A stretch of 64,000 nt of DNA from Paenibacillus camerounensis (GTDB lineage Bacteria; Bacillota; Bacilli; Paenibacillales; Paenibacillaceae), in NCBI RefSeq assembly GCF_000723885.1, contig NZ_CCDG010000023.1, forward strand, positions 41,347 through 105,346, in the 5' to 3' direction. This document shows, piece by piece, positions 8,928-17,092 of the stretch (within the stretch, counting starts at the first letter, position 1; each line of letters starts with the position of its first letter). The translations under genes were made by a program, and so were the position numbers. The notes beneath the pieces are model-generated. The model saw only the letters and a program-made list of their open reading frames with translations, did no database searches and was not told the DNA's origin.

Positions 8928-9683
8928 TCAAAATAGATTCCTGTATTCTGTTGGAGTTGTATAAAAATATCTTTTAAAGATTGAACAAAACTGACTTGTA
9001 CTTACGTATCCTACCCTTCTTGCAATTTCATATATTGTAAGGTTGCTTTGATTCAATAAGATTTGAGCATTATATACACGTAATTTGTTAAGATGATATA
9101 TAGGTGGAATGTTAAAAACTTTTGAATAAGAGTTACTCAAATAAGTGGTAGAACAATTCACTAGTTGACTTAAAGTTTGTAATGATATGTCTTTATCATT
9201 GTAATTTAATCGAATAAACCGGTTAATTTTAATTAAACGAGAGTCAATTTTCCCAGCTTTTTTCTGTATTGATTTTTCATTAGTCGCCAACAAGTCAGTT
9301 CTAGTAATTTCCTCTACAAAAGTCGATAATAATCTTCCGGAATTTTCATCCTGTATTTTTAAATTCATAATAGATTCATAAACACTAGCATATTGAGGGC
9401 ACTCTAAATAACACACGTTACCTTTTTCTCCATTTTTTATCGTATCTATTATAAAGCCCTCAAGAATTACTGAAAAAGGATTATTGTTTTTAAATTTTAG
9501 TCCGCCAAAATAGGCTAACGATATTAGCTTATTTTTTTCTAAAAAACATTTATATTTGGAGGAAGTTAATTCAAGCTCTCCTGAACAGCGTATAATCATC
9601 ATTTCTGTATTATGCAACGTCACTTCTATGAACGCCTCAGGAAAAATGTCTTCTCCATGTTTAATAGCAATAACTTTTGTCAT
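8928..9683 (-). CDS. AraC-family transcriptional regulator
   Basis: This is a 251-residue protein. The last 100 residues form the AraC double helix-turn-helix: LQTLSQLVNCSTTYLSNSYSKVFN followed by IYEIARRVGYVSTSQFCSIFKRYF and the closing TPTEYRN. The N-terminal 130 residues are probably a sensing domain without recognisable similarity. It is the last gene of the 15611-8928 operon and is followed by a terminator. A pathway-specific activator in this position probably acts on the ACP operon just downstream, where direct repeats are present. Its inducer is unknown. Confidence 0.9.
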   Translation of the reverse strand: MTKVIAIKHGEDIFPEAFIEVTLHNTEMMIIRCSGELELTSSKYKCFLEKNKLISLAYFGGLKFKNNNPFSVILEGFIIDTIKNGEKGNVCYLECPQYASVYESIMNLKIQDENSGRLLSTFVEEITRTDLLATNEKSIQKKAGKIDSRLIKINRFIRLNYNDKDISLQTLSQLVNCSTTYLSNSYSKVFNIPPIYHLNKLRVYNAQILLNQSNLTIYEIARRVGYVSTSQFCSIFKRYFYTTPTEYRNLF

Positions 9684-9707
9684 CTCGTATACTCCTTATC
9701 GCAATAA

Positions 9708-10169
9708 TTAACGATATACACCTCTTTTGTTATTCTGAAAATCTCTTAACATATCATTGTTTTGTTTATTAAACAAGGTTGGAATATCTTTAATTGCAAA
9801 GAACTTTAAATCTTTAGTTTCTTCATCTTCAATTGAAGCAAATCCACCCGTAATATTACAGACAAAAGCGATAAGAATGGTTTGGGCTCTGTCTCCGCTG
9901 GGATATTTATCAAAGTATTTAGTATATACTCCTTGCAAATAATTCAATTCGACTATATACCCTGTTTCTTCCAGAACCTCACGTTTAGCTGCTTCCTCTG
10001 CCGATTCGCCTAACTCGAACGCTCCACCAGGAAATCCCCATTTATCATTGTCATTTCTTCTTTGCAAAAGAATTTGGCCATCTTCATTCTCAATAATAGC
10101 TGCAGCAAAATTCAAAAAAATTTCTTCATTACCTATTTTCGATCTAATCCATTTAATGTAATCAGGCAT
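9708..10169 (-). CDS. NUDIX hydrolase
   Basis: This 153-residue protein has a complete Nudix box, GGAFELGESAEEAAKREVLEETGY, fitting Gx5Ex7REUxEExGU, which binds Mg2+ and a nucleoside-diphosphate substrate. The preceding LQRRNDNDKWGFPGG is typical of the MutT-like branch. It lies between a BtrH-like gene (21 bases) and the AraC gene (25 bases), so it belongs to the operon. It could remove a diphosphate from a nucleotide-linked intermediate, which would fit the nucleotidyltransferase further on, or act as a house-cleaning enzyme. Confidence 0.9.
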   Translation of the reverse strand: MPDYIKWIRSKIGNEEIFLNFAAAIIENEDGQILLQRRNDNDKWGFPGGAFELGESAEEAAKREVLEETGYIVELNYLQGVYTKYFDKYPSGDRAQTILIAFVCNITGGFASIEDEETKDLKFFAIKDIPTLFNKQNNDMLRDFQNNKRGVYR

Positions 10170-10189
10170 TTTATTTCCTCCGATACCGA

Positions 10190-11176
10190 CTAAATATTTG
10201 AAATCAATTTTTCAAGCAGCTCTCTTTCTGAATTCATTATTTCTACAAGTCCACTTTCAATTTTGGTTAGGTCATCGAGTTTTCGAGAAACTTCATATCT
10301 CAAAGCAAGATTTCTGATGATTAATGACTTTTTTTCTAACTTTTTGTATTTATCGATCAGATCACCAGATTCCGTTAAACATGATATTTCATGTAAATAT
10401 TCTAAGCGCATAACCATTAATTTTTTATGTTCCCACAGCAAATGAAATACTCGAATATCAAGTTTCGGCGTATCCTTTTTATGATGTGTTATCGTAGAAA
10501 TTAGATGATGATAGACGTTTAATCCGTAAATATTCAAAACTTTTGGATTTATTAAATCAAATGATCTCTTTGAATATAAATATCGTTGTAAACTATCTAT
10601 TAAATACTCCCTGTTAAATGCATGTGAATCAAAATCAATAATACTATTTTTCTTAATTAAGTTTACTTTATTAATAAATTCATATTCACTTTCAACATTC
10701 TGAAATGCAGCCTCAGCTTCTTCAAAAGTACATTGTGTAGTTTTATATGCCCCGCCTTGTAAATTATCAGAGATATAAATGATATTTTTTTCAGTATCAT
10801 AACCGTAAATAAGCGTTTCATGAAAACGGTTGTTATTTTGATATTCACTAAAACTAGGGATAAAAAATCGGTCCAAGTGGCACCAAATATACAAATTTTC
10901 ATCAATAGAATATGTAATAAATTCCTTAAATGAAGTCCATCTATTAATTAATTCCCTGTTAATAGAAGTCTTAGTGACATAAGGGCATGTTTCAAAAAGT
11001 AAATCATGATTATCAAAAAAGTAAACATTCCAGTCAATAACATATCTTAGCTGTATAAAATTCGAATAAATCCATGGTTCCAAATTTTTTTCATCAGAAA
11101 TAATTGAAAATAAGGTTCCATATATATTTGATGTTGTCAATAACGGTTTACTTACCTTTAATACTTTTGCACCCAA
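10190..11176 (-). CDS. BtrH-like/C39-like fold protein, catalytic Cys absent
   Basis: This 328-residue protein is clearly paralogous to 40019-40999: both share TSN(I/V)YGTL near the N-terminus, PWIYSNFIQ(L/I)RYVIDW, WCHLDRF, FHETLIYGYD and LLWEHKKLMVMRLEYL. The FHETLIYGYD...YISDN segment looks like the His and Asp/Asn part of a papain-like (C39/BtrH) active site. At the N-terminal place where such proteins carry Cys there is no Cys (SNIYGTL). BtrH itself transfers an acyl group from an ACP to an aminoglycoside. I infer that this is a non-catalytic or altered relative, perhaps a binding or condensation-like protein. The start is TTG with GGAGG at 11182-11188. Confidence 0.7.
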   Translation of the reverse strand: MGAKVLKVSKPLLTTSNIYGTLFSIISDEKNLEPWIYSNFIQLRYVIDWNVYFFDNHDLLFETCPYVTKTSINRELINRWTSFKEFITYSIDENLYIWCHLDRFFIPSFSEYQNNNRFHETLIYGYDTEKNIIYISDNLQGGAYKTTQCTFEEAEAAFQNVESEYEFINKVNLIKKNSIIDFDSHAFNREYLIDSLQRYLYSKRSFDLINPKVLNIYGLNVYHHLISTITHHKKDTPKLDIRVFHLLWEHKKLMVMRLEYLHEISCLTESGDLIDKYKKLEKKSLIIRNLALRYEVSRKLDDLTKIESGLVEIMNSERELLEKLISNI

Positions 11177-11238
11177 ATGCTAACCTCCTATTCAAATATG
11201 TTGATTGTTTTAACTCTGCTGAACTTGAAGCAAAGTCT

Positions 11239-12234
11239 TCACTGCCTTTCAAGAGCTTTAACGAGCTGCTGTATAGTTTCGTACTCCTCAATCATAATTT
11301 CGTTATTAATTGATATAATTCTATGAAGCAAGCCTTCTTTCTTAGTAAACCAATATTTCATCAGGATTTTTGTTTGTAAGTCGCTTTTCTTTTCGATTAC
11401 TTTAAATTGTTCATAGATTTGATTGCCGTCAGCAATTATTTTCTTTGACATAAGATACTCAAGTCTCTTCAGCATAAGCACCTTGTGTTTATGTATTGCA
11501 TGGGCTCCTCGCAAATCAATCAGCGAATTGTCATCAATTAAAGTTAAGTAATACTCATTTAAACGCTCATACACCCGGATTCCAAAGGCTATCCCTTCAA
11601 CCGGCTCATTTAATAGACTTTTTGGACGTGATACATCTTTGGCTTCCAGATAATTAGTTAAAGCGTTAATAACATACTTTTTATCGAATTGATATTTGGC
11701 GTTAGCATTAAAGCTCATTAGTTTAATATCATCATGATCAGGTTTATTTTTAGAAATGTATTGCTCAAAGGCCTCCTGAACCTGCTCCATTTTGACCATT
11801 TCGGTGGAGTACATGCCTGACCTAAAATTATCGGATACATAAAACATTTTATTTTCCATGCTGTATCCATACACAAAGATATCGTGTACTCGATTGTTTT
11901 TTAGATAGCTATCACTGACATCTAAATAAAAATGATCAATATCAAATCTTATGTAGTAACCCAGATCAATTGAATCCCTTAAAAACTCCGCAAAATCTCT
12001 TTTCCATTTTATTGTAATGAATTCGCGGCTTAATTTCTGATCGTGTATCCATGGACAAAACCAGTTAAACGTATCGTACTTTACCAAAGCATAATTTTTA
12101 TATACCAATTGAATAAAATTACTATATAACCAATCCTCTGTTTGATTATATGATTGAACGATTGAAAGAATGTGGCCTACTTTGGAATAAGAGTCCAGTG
12201 TCGGGTGTATTACTGGTAATATTTTTGTATTCAT
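11239..12234 (-). CDS. BtrH-like/C39-like fold paralogue
   Basis: This 331-residue protein has the same architecture as its neighbour but is more divergent: TEDWLYSNFIQLVY, a WFCPWIHDQKLSREFI segment, RVHDIFVYGYSMENKMFYVSDN, and HAIHKHKVLMLKRLEYL near the C-terminus. The His is in RVHDIFVYGY, but the N-terminal stretch (YSKVGHILSIV) has no Cys at the expected nucleophile position. It starts one base after the VOC gene stop and is followed by the 10190-11176 gene. Two adjacent unequal copies suggest different partners or substrates in one pathway. Function not established. Confidence 0.65.
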   Translation of the reverse strand: MNTKILPVIHPTLDSYSKVGHILSIVQSYNQTEDWLYSNFIQLVYKNYALVKYDTFNWFCPWIHDQKLSREFITIKWKRDFAEFLRDSIDLGYYIRFDIDHFYLDVSDSYLKNNRVHDIFVYGYSMENKMFYVSDNFRSGMYSTEMVKMEQVQEAFEQYISKNKPDHDDIKLMSFNANAKYQFDKKYVINALTNYLEAKDVSRPKSLLNEPVEGIAFGIRVYERLNEYYLTLIDDNSLIDLRGAHAIHKHKVLMLKRLEYLMSKKIIADGNQIYEQFKVIEKKSDLQTKILMKYWFTKKEGLLHRIISINNEIMIEEYETIQQLVKALERQ

Positions 12235-12648
12235 TTATAAAACCTCATTTGATTTTTCAATTAGTTCTACAATTAGCATAGAGCGTAAAATTAAAAAGCA
12301 TATATTTCTTCCCTCAAAAGCGATAGCGGGGACGGGAGGGGATAGTAAATGCGCTCCTTTAGAGCAAAGATAATCTATAGTTTTGTATATATCCGTACAT
12401 TCAAAACACTGGTGATACATCTTATGTCCCCGTGCAATAATTTCAGTTACCGGTGAGTCGGTACTGGTTGGTTCGATAATTTCTATCCTTACATGATTTT
12501 GCTTCATAAAGAGACAGTTTATTTTTTGGATAGGGTCAAAAAACAGATTGCTTTCCTGTTCAAATCCCAGCAATAATAGAGAATCTTTGTCCATTTCTAA
12601 TGATCGAGTGGCTAATCCTATATGGTGTAATTGAAGATTAATCATCAA
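12235..12648 (-). CDS. VOC/glyoxalase-family protein
   Basis: This 137-residue protein has the beta-alpha-beta-beta-beta repeats of the vicinal oxygen chelate superfamily. Possible metal ligands are His in LHHIGLATRSL, Glu in VRIEIIEP, His in the middle GHKMYHQCF and Glu in LIVELIEK. The spacing resembles methylmalonyl-CoA epimerase-like members. It overlaps the ACP gene by four bases and is therefore translationally coupled to it, which suggests action on the ACP-bound unit, for example epimerisation or isomerisation. That role is an inference; VOC proteins also include resistance proteins. Confidence 0.8.
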   Translation of the reverse strand: MMINLQLHHIGLATRSLEMDKDSLLLLGFEQESNLFFDPIQKINCLFMKQNHVRIEIIEPTSTDSPVTEIIARGHKMYHQCFECTDIYKTIDYLCSKGAHLLSPPVPAIAFEGRNICFLILRSMLIVELIEKSNEVL

Positions 12649-12881
12649 GTACCTGTTTTTTCTGAGACCAACAGAACCAATTGCTCTTCCGTTTGAATTT
12701 GAGTGATTTCTTCTATTGTAAATCGAATTTTGTACTCATCCTCGATCATAAAAATCAACTGCATATGGTTCAATGAATCCCATTCCATCCGTTCTTCACG
12801 GACAATATCCTTCAGCGCTGTTGCCTCAATTCCTAAAACACTAACCATAATCTCACGTACTCTATTTTTCATCTCTACCAT
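12645..12881 (-). CDS. Acyl carrier protein (FkbH partner)
   Basis: This 78-residue carrier protein has MEWDSLNHMQLIFMIEDEY; Ser36 in DSL is the phosphopantetheine site. FkbH-associated ACPs typically have this WDSLNHM form. It overlaps the FkbH-like gene by 20 bases and the VOC gene by four, so the three are coupled. It probably carries a three-carbon unit installed by the FkbH-like enzyme. The start ATG is preceded by GAGGTGAATT. Confidence 0.92.
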   Translation of the reverse strand: MVEMKNRVREIMVSVLGIEATALKDIVREERMEWDSLNHMQLIFMIEDEYKIRFTIEEITQIQTEEQLVLLVSEKTGT

Positions 12882-14574
12882 AATAATTCACCTCAGCTGG
12901 ATGTCTTAATACTAAAGGTTCTAGTACGCTCAAAAGCTCTTTTGTATTTTTGTACTTTTTGCTTCCGCTAATATTTTCAAGCCATTTAATAGCAGGTTGA
13001 TTACGTGGGCCATTCTGGTATTGAAAGCATACGTTATCAATCCTCCGTTTATGTAATTCTTTAATAAAATGATATAAAACAACGTTTTCTATTTCCCGTC
13101 CTACGGCTCTGCAACTAATTAGAAACTCGATAAGTGTTGCTGTATTTTTTTGCAATGAAGCTGCAAGAGTACCGATAATACCACTATCTGTTAAACAATC
13201 CTTTAATCCGATAGTGAACACAATATGATCATCAGCTGAGAAAAGCTTCTCCACCGCAGCTATCTCAAATCTTCTTAGCGTCAGATTGAATTGATTCGTT
13301 TTGTTGCTTAATTCATAGAATCTTTTACTGTGGATTACCTTGTTCTCGTAAATATCAATGCTCATGTTCAGATTTTTCAAATATTCGTTGAGATTAACTG
13401 AAGTTTCTTCCATTATCTTACGTACTTGATTGGCCTTTATATCCTCCGAACGTTTTACTCCCAGTTCGTCTTTTTGTATGCTATATATTCCAGGATAATT
13501 GATGAGACGTTTCTTGGTTTCCAATCCATCAGAATCAGCCAGTAAGACATGAATTCCAGGTAGCTTATCTTTTACTTTCATCAACTCGACTGGATTATCA
13601 TCCACGAACAGAATAGCTGTATGATCTACATTAACTGATGTCGCAATTTGAAGAATATTTTTACTTTTGTCTTCCCAATTTGCTAAAACCACTGAAAAAT
13701 CATCTATTCTTATAGGGAAATCTTCTCTCTCTCTAAATAGAGCGTTTACATCAGCCTCGTCATTCCGCGAACAGACCGCAAGAATTAAGCCGTTGTTTTT
13801 AAGTTTAATCAGAAGGCGTTGAAGTGTTTCATGACCATTGGAGAGCGTGAGTTTGTTAGTCCCTTCTTCACCCAATGTCCCTTTATACAGAGTATCATCT
13901 AGATCCAAGACCAGTACCTTGATCTTACTCGCCAACAAGGCGGGAAACAGATTAAGTCCAAGATACTTTGCCAATAGCCTCGTACCGTAAGAATTAAGCG
14001 GAAAACTGGTCATCTTATCATTTCTTAAATCATAAAGGTTTTTTTCTTTGGATACAGACTGTAGACTTAAATCAACAAGAAAGACTCCAAACATACTCTG
14101 AAGAGTTTCCTGCAATAAAAAATTGCTTTCTCTGGTCCAAAGCAGTTCTTCTGATAATCCGCCAATATATATTTCTTCATCTAAATTCTCAAACCAGTTG
14201 TTAATTAAAATTGGTTTTTCAGTACAGGCTTGAACTGCAATAATCCGGGATCTAAGCCAAGTTATAAAGGATTTGGGCTGCATTTTATAATACATCCTAA
14301 AATCAAGCCAAATTAGAACAACATCAACCTCCGGCTCGATTTCAAAAACACCCAGCGAAGGATCATAGTCAGAATAAAGATAATTGAAGGAAGCATTCCA
14401 CGAATTCAGATAGTACTGCATAGACTTTGCAATAAATTCAAAGGGAAAATTCCTTAAAATCTTGATAGTGTACGTAGATGACCACTCAGTTGAGGACCGC
14501 AATAGCAGTTGATTAATATTACTTGTTTCATGAGAATCAAATTTTACATTTGAACTTTCGTATTCCCTGAACAA
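12862..14574 (-). CDS. FkbH-like HAD-IIIC enzyme (loads a C3 unit on ACP)
   Basis: This is a 570-residue FkbH-family protein. The N-terminal about 210 residues fit the SGNH-like domain of the family. The HAD core follows with VLDLDDTLYKGTLGEEG (D224, D226), CSRNDEADV and LFVDDNPVEL, and a C-terminal GNAT-like region completes it. Known FkbH-type enzymes take 1,3-bisphosphoglycerate, remove phosphate and load a glyceryl group on an ACP. The ACP gene is directly downstream and overlapping, supporting that role here. The start overlaps the upstream BtrH-type gene by 31 bases. Other HAD-IIIC proteins load other acyl groups, so glyceryl is likely but not proven. Confidence 0.88.
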   Translation of the reverse strand: MFREYESSNVKFDSHETSNINQLLLRSSTEWSSTYTIKILRNFPFEFIAKSMQYYLNSWNASFNYLYSDYDPSLGVFEIEPEVDVVLIWLDFRMYYKMQPKSFITWLRSRIIAVQACTEKPILINNWFENLDEEIYIGGLSEELLWTRESNFLLQETLQSMFGVFLVDLSLQSVSKEKNLYDLRNDKMTSFPLNSYGTRLLAKYLGLNLFPALLASKIKVLVLDLDDTLYKGTLGEEGTNKLTLSNGHETLQRLLIKLKNNGLILAVCSRNDEADVNALFREREDFPIRIDDFSVVLANWEDKSKNILQIATSVNVDHTAILFVDDNPVELMKVKDKLPGIHVLLADSDGLETKKRLINYPGIYSIQKDELGVKRSEDIKANQVRKIMEETSVNLNEYLKNLNMSIDIYENKVIHSKRFYELSNKTNQFNLTLRRFEIAAVEKLFSADDHIVFTIGLKDCLTDSGIIGTLAASLQKNTATLIEFLISCRAVGREIENVVLYHFIKELHKRRIDNVCFQYQNGPRNQPAIKWLENISGSKKYKNTKELLSVLEPLVLRHPAEVNYYGRDEK

Positions 14575-15611
14575 TTCCTCAGCTCCTTTGTATTAAAGAG
14601 TTCAAGCTCTACCTGAAGAATGTTCTCAAAATTTGACGCATAGGATTTATCTAATAACCAGTTGCCTCGTAATATATTGTTTAAGAGTGCGTATCTGGTC
14701 AACTCAAACTCTTCTATGCTCTTTTTCAATAGAGGCAGACCTTTTTTTTCTATACCACCTCCGGCCATATAATCATATAGCATTTTTCTTCTTCTAATTA
14801 TTCTGTCTAAACCAACCAATAACTTGTTCTCATCCGGCCGGCTATAATCCAGGTTTAAAAACAATCTTTCTTCATTGCACATACTGATCAATTTTTGTAA
14901 AGCCCGCTGATTATAATAATAATTAGACCCTTCTATGTAATCTTCTCGGCTGTCCTGTTCATCATACCTACTGAAGACGTTAATAGGAGCAACTTTGGCA
15001 GTTTCAAGATGTTCCTGATTAATTTTTACAGAGAAGCATTCCACAAAATAATTAAACGGAATTAAAATATCGCTTTTTTTTATTATTCCCACTTCCGAAT
15101 TTGAAGCTAATGTGATGTGACGTTCTAAAGACAAATTTTGCGGATTTTCAACATAGTAGAGATTCTCTTTATCATGCCAAATAATTAATAAGAAATGACC
15201 CGGGTTATAGCTCTCATCAATGACATAATCAGGATCAAATCTTTTTAGAAAAGGCAGTTTGTTTTCTGCAGTGCGGAGCATCAGATAGAAGTTATCATTT
15301 AATAGATTCTCAATTTGTAACATTGATTCATTAGCGTCATTTACCAGGTGAAAGTGCCTTTCAAGAACTAAAGCTTCTGCAAAATCATTTTTATTGGGAG
15401 TTAACCTCATATTTCTATAGCTGGGATCGATCTTCAAACAAAATGATAAGTCACCGATAAAAATTTTTTGATACTTGGAAATATTTTCAATTCTATTCGA
15501 CATTATAAAATATAAAGCGCGTTCATAACAATCGTTAAGATTCTGTACAAATGGATCAGGAACACCTGCCTTATTTAGAAAATAGTTACTATCCAATGCA
15601 TGTTTGGGCAA
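14544..15611 (-). CDS. BtrH-type Cys/His acyltransferase-like protein
   Basis: This 355-residue protein is the only one of the five related proteins in the window that keeps the N-terminal nucleophile, in NDCYERALYF (C28). The His is in NPGHFLLIIWHDKE (H139), with YYVENP following as the third position. This is the pattern of BtrH, which moves an ACP-bound acyl group onto an amine. It is the first gene of an operon with an FkbH-like enzyme and its ACP, so transfer of the ACP-borne unit to an acceptor is a reasonable inference. A cysteine-protease role is an alternative. The start is TTG with GAAGGAT upstream. Confidence 0.7.
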   Translation of the reverse strand: MPKHALDSNYFLNKAGVPDPFVQNLNDCYERALYFIMSNRIENISKYQKIFIGDLSFCLKIDPSYRNMRLTPNKNDFAEALVLERHFHLVNDANESMLQIENLLNDNFYLMLRTAENKLPFLKRFDPDYVIDESYNPGHFLLIIWHDKENLYYVENPQNLSLERHITLASNSEVGIIKKSDILIPFNYFVECFSVKINQEHLETAKVAPINVFSRYDEQDSREDYIEGSNYYYNQRALQKLISMCNEERLFLNLDYSRPDENKLLVGLDRIIRRRKMLYDYMAGGGIEKKGLPLLKKSIEEFELTRYALLNNILRGNWLLDKSYASNFENILQVELELFNTKELRNCSGNTKVQM

Positions 15612-15708
15612 AAGACATCCTTCTTTCCTTTAAATAAAATTTACTTTTAAATCTATGCATCTGTAAATATGTTTCAGATTCTGTTGATTACTTTAAAACA
15701 TTCCATCA

Positions 15709-15748
15709 TTAATTTCAATTAGAAATTTTAGTATATTATTGAAATTAA
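15709..15748 (-). promoter_or_regulatory. Palindromic operator candidate
   Basis: TTAATTTCAAT at 15709-15719 and its exact reverse complement ATTGAAATTAA at 15738-15748 are separated by 18 bases. In the transcribed sense a possible -10, TATACT, falls in the spacer, with no good -35. A repressor or activator could bind here. Confidence 0.45.
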
Positions 15749-15790
15749 GTAAAAATGATACCAACCACCTAATTTATGATTTGATATCTC

Positions 15791-15808
15791 AGATAATGAT
15801 TATTATCT
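15791..15808 (-). promoter_or_regulatory. Fur-box-like site
   Basis: AGATAATGATTATTATCT is a near-palindrome that agrees at 12 of 14 defined positions with the Bacillus Fur consensus TGATAATNATTATCA. It lies about 45 bases upstream of the palindromic operator in the promoter region of the 15611-8928 operon. If real, it suggests iron-dependent expression. AT-rich surroundings raise the chance of coincidence. Confidence 0.4.
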
Positions 15809-15989
15809 AATTTAATGACACTGCACACTGAAGTATTTCAGGATTCTTAAGCTCAATATTTAGTTGATCTCTTCACATGAACTAGCCATCGTAAGAATTG
15901 TAAGTCATTAAATAAGCTCTCTTTTCCTTTTTCGAGACATACTTTGCTTGATGCCACTTAAGTCATGGGGGCTTCATAATTAGGAAATG

Positions 15990-16784
15990 CTATTTTTTCT
16001 GTGCATAAATTATAACTTCGCACGATTCATCATTGATAGTTTTTTTGTCAAAACCCTCACATTCAAGTTCGATTATAAATCCGGCATCAGATAACCAACC
16101 GTGGATTTGCTCAAGCGTGGCGAAATGTTTTACGCAATCAATGTCTTGTGATATCTTCCCATCATTAGCAAAGGTTAACTCGAACCTTCGACTAAAGCTA
16201 TTAAGACTTGTCTCAGCATTGAACGAACCGGGTAATAATATCATTTTTCCGTAATTGCCATCGTTGTCCGTACCTTCCCATACAACCCTACTTCCATTGT
16301 CTTTATGCGACTGTGATTGCCCCGGCTTGGTTATGTTATAGCCTCCCGGACTATATGCAATATAAACATATCCACCTGGAACAAGCGAAGAAGCCGCCTT
16401 TTTAATAAACAACTCCTGTGCTTTTTTATAATCCATGTCAGAAACTATGTTGTATAAAATATTATCGGCAAGCACAACTACATTAAAGCCAGAACCCCAA
16501 TCGTCATGCACCGCATCAGCTTTGTGCCATTCGATTTTTTCAAGTCCTGCGGCTTTTGCTGAAACTTTATCTAACATAAATGTGTCTGCATCTATACCGA
16601 TAACGGTGTGTCCCGCCTTAGCAAGCGGTATAAGTATGCGTCCACTACCACAGCAGACTTCTAAAACTCGTTTAGGTTCATTTCCAATGACCGATAACAG
16701 AAAATCCACATCTTCTGTTTCGGTAACTTTTTGGTCGTATATATCAGCGACCCATTTAGAAATAATCGGTTTTTCGTCAAACAA
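15990..16784 (-). CDS. Class I SAM-dependent methyltransferase
   Basis: This 264-residue protein has the SAM-binding motif I VLEVCCGSGRILIPLAKAG, acidic motif II GIDADTFMLD, a KADAVHDDW segment and the post-motif NVVVLADNILYN. The start is taken as TTG at 16784, eight bases after GGAGG. A longer frame opens at an ATG inside the promoter -10 and would lack a leader. It has its own promoter and a degraded transposase fragment directly upstream, and the large gap downstream separates it from the ACP operon. It may be a passenger gene, not a pathway enzyme. The substrate is unknown. Confidence 0.85.
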   Translation of the reverse strand: MFDEKPIISKWVADIYDQKVTETEDVDFLLSVIGNEPKRVLEVCCGSGRILIPLAKAGHTVIGIDADTFMLDKVSAKAAGLEKIEWHKADAVHDDWGSGFNVVVLADNILYNIVSDMDYKKAQELFIKKAASSLVPGGYVYIAYSPGGYNITKPGQSQSHKDNGSRVVWEGTDNDGNYGKMILLPGSFNAETSLNSFSRRFELTFANDGKISQDIDCVKHFATLEQIHGWLSDAGFIIELECEGFDKKTINDESCEVIIYAQKK

Positions 16785-16834
16785 GGCGATTTCCTCCGTT
16801 TTTTGGGGAGTATTAAAGTATAGTCGCCCTCCCA

Positions 16835-16864
16835 TTTATATTTAATGGTGTTCGAGCAAGTCAA
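16835..16864 (-). promoter_or_regulatory. Sigma-A-type promoter of the methyltransferase gene
   Basis: In the minus-strand sense TTGACT (16864-16859), an 18-base spacer and TATAAA (16840-16835) form a good vegetative promoter about 50 bases before the TTG start. Confidence 0.65.
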
Positions 16865-16869
16865 CAATT

Positions 16870-17031
16870 ATACGTGTCCAGCAGCATGGAGCGGGGGTAA
16901 AGGGAGGGGTGCTTCAATAAGCGATTGGACGTTCCCCTGGCGCATTAACAACCAAAATTTATGCGGTTGTTGATGCCTTGGGTAATCTCTTCGCTTTGAG
17001 TTTATTGGCGGCCAATGCCACGACTTGGTAA
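16870..17031 (+). pseudogene. IS5-family transposase fragment
   Basis: Translated on the plus strand in one frame, this stretch reads IRVQQHGAGVKGG, a stop codon, then AIGRSPGALTTKIYAVVDALGN and a further short run to a stop. The pattern VxQHxxGxKxG...AIGRSxGxLTTKIxAVVDALGN is the internal signature of IS5 (IS427-like) transposases. Only about 54 codons remain, with an in-frame stop, and no terminal repeats were recognised. It is a relic lying between the two biosynthetic blocks and opposite to them, and marks past mobile-element activity. Confidence 0.75.
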
Positions 17032-17092
17032 CCGGTTACGAGATGCTTTGCCAGATGGAGTTAACAGGGTTTCATATCATTTGAAAGAGGTC

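Larger units (their letters stand above)
15612..15989. other. 378-base intergenic regulatory region
   Basis: This AT-rich gap separates the BtrH-type gene from the methyltransferase gene. It has no convincing ORF. It contains a palindrome (15709-15748) overlapping a possible -10 (TATACT) and a Fur-box-like site (15791-15808), both listed separately. It is the promoter region for the operon that runs down to 8928, and the -35 element is weak. Confidence 0.6.
16785..17092. other. Intergenic stretch with promoter and IS remnant
   Basis: About 308 bases without an intact gene. It holds the methyltransferase promoter (16835-16864) and the transposase fragment (16870-17031), annotated separately. 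The rest shows no further feature. Confidence 0.6.
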
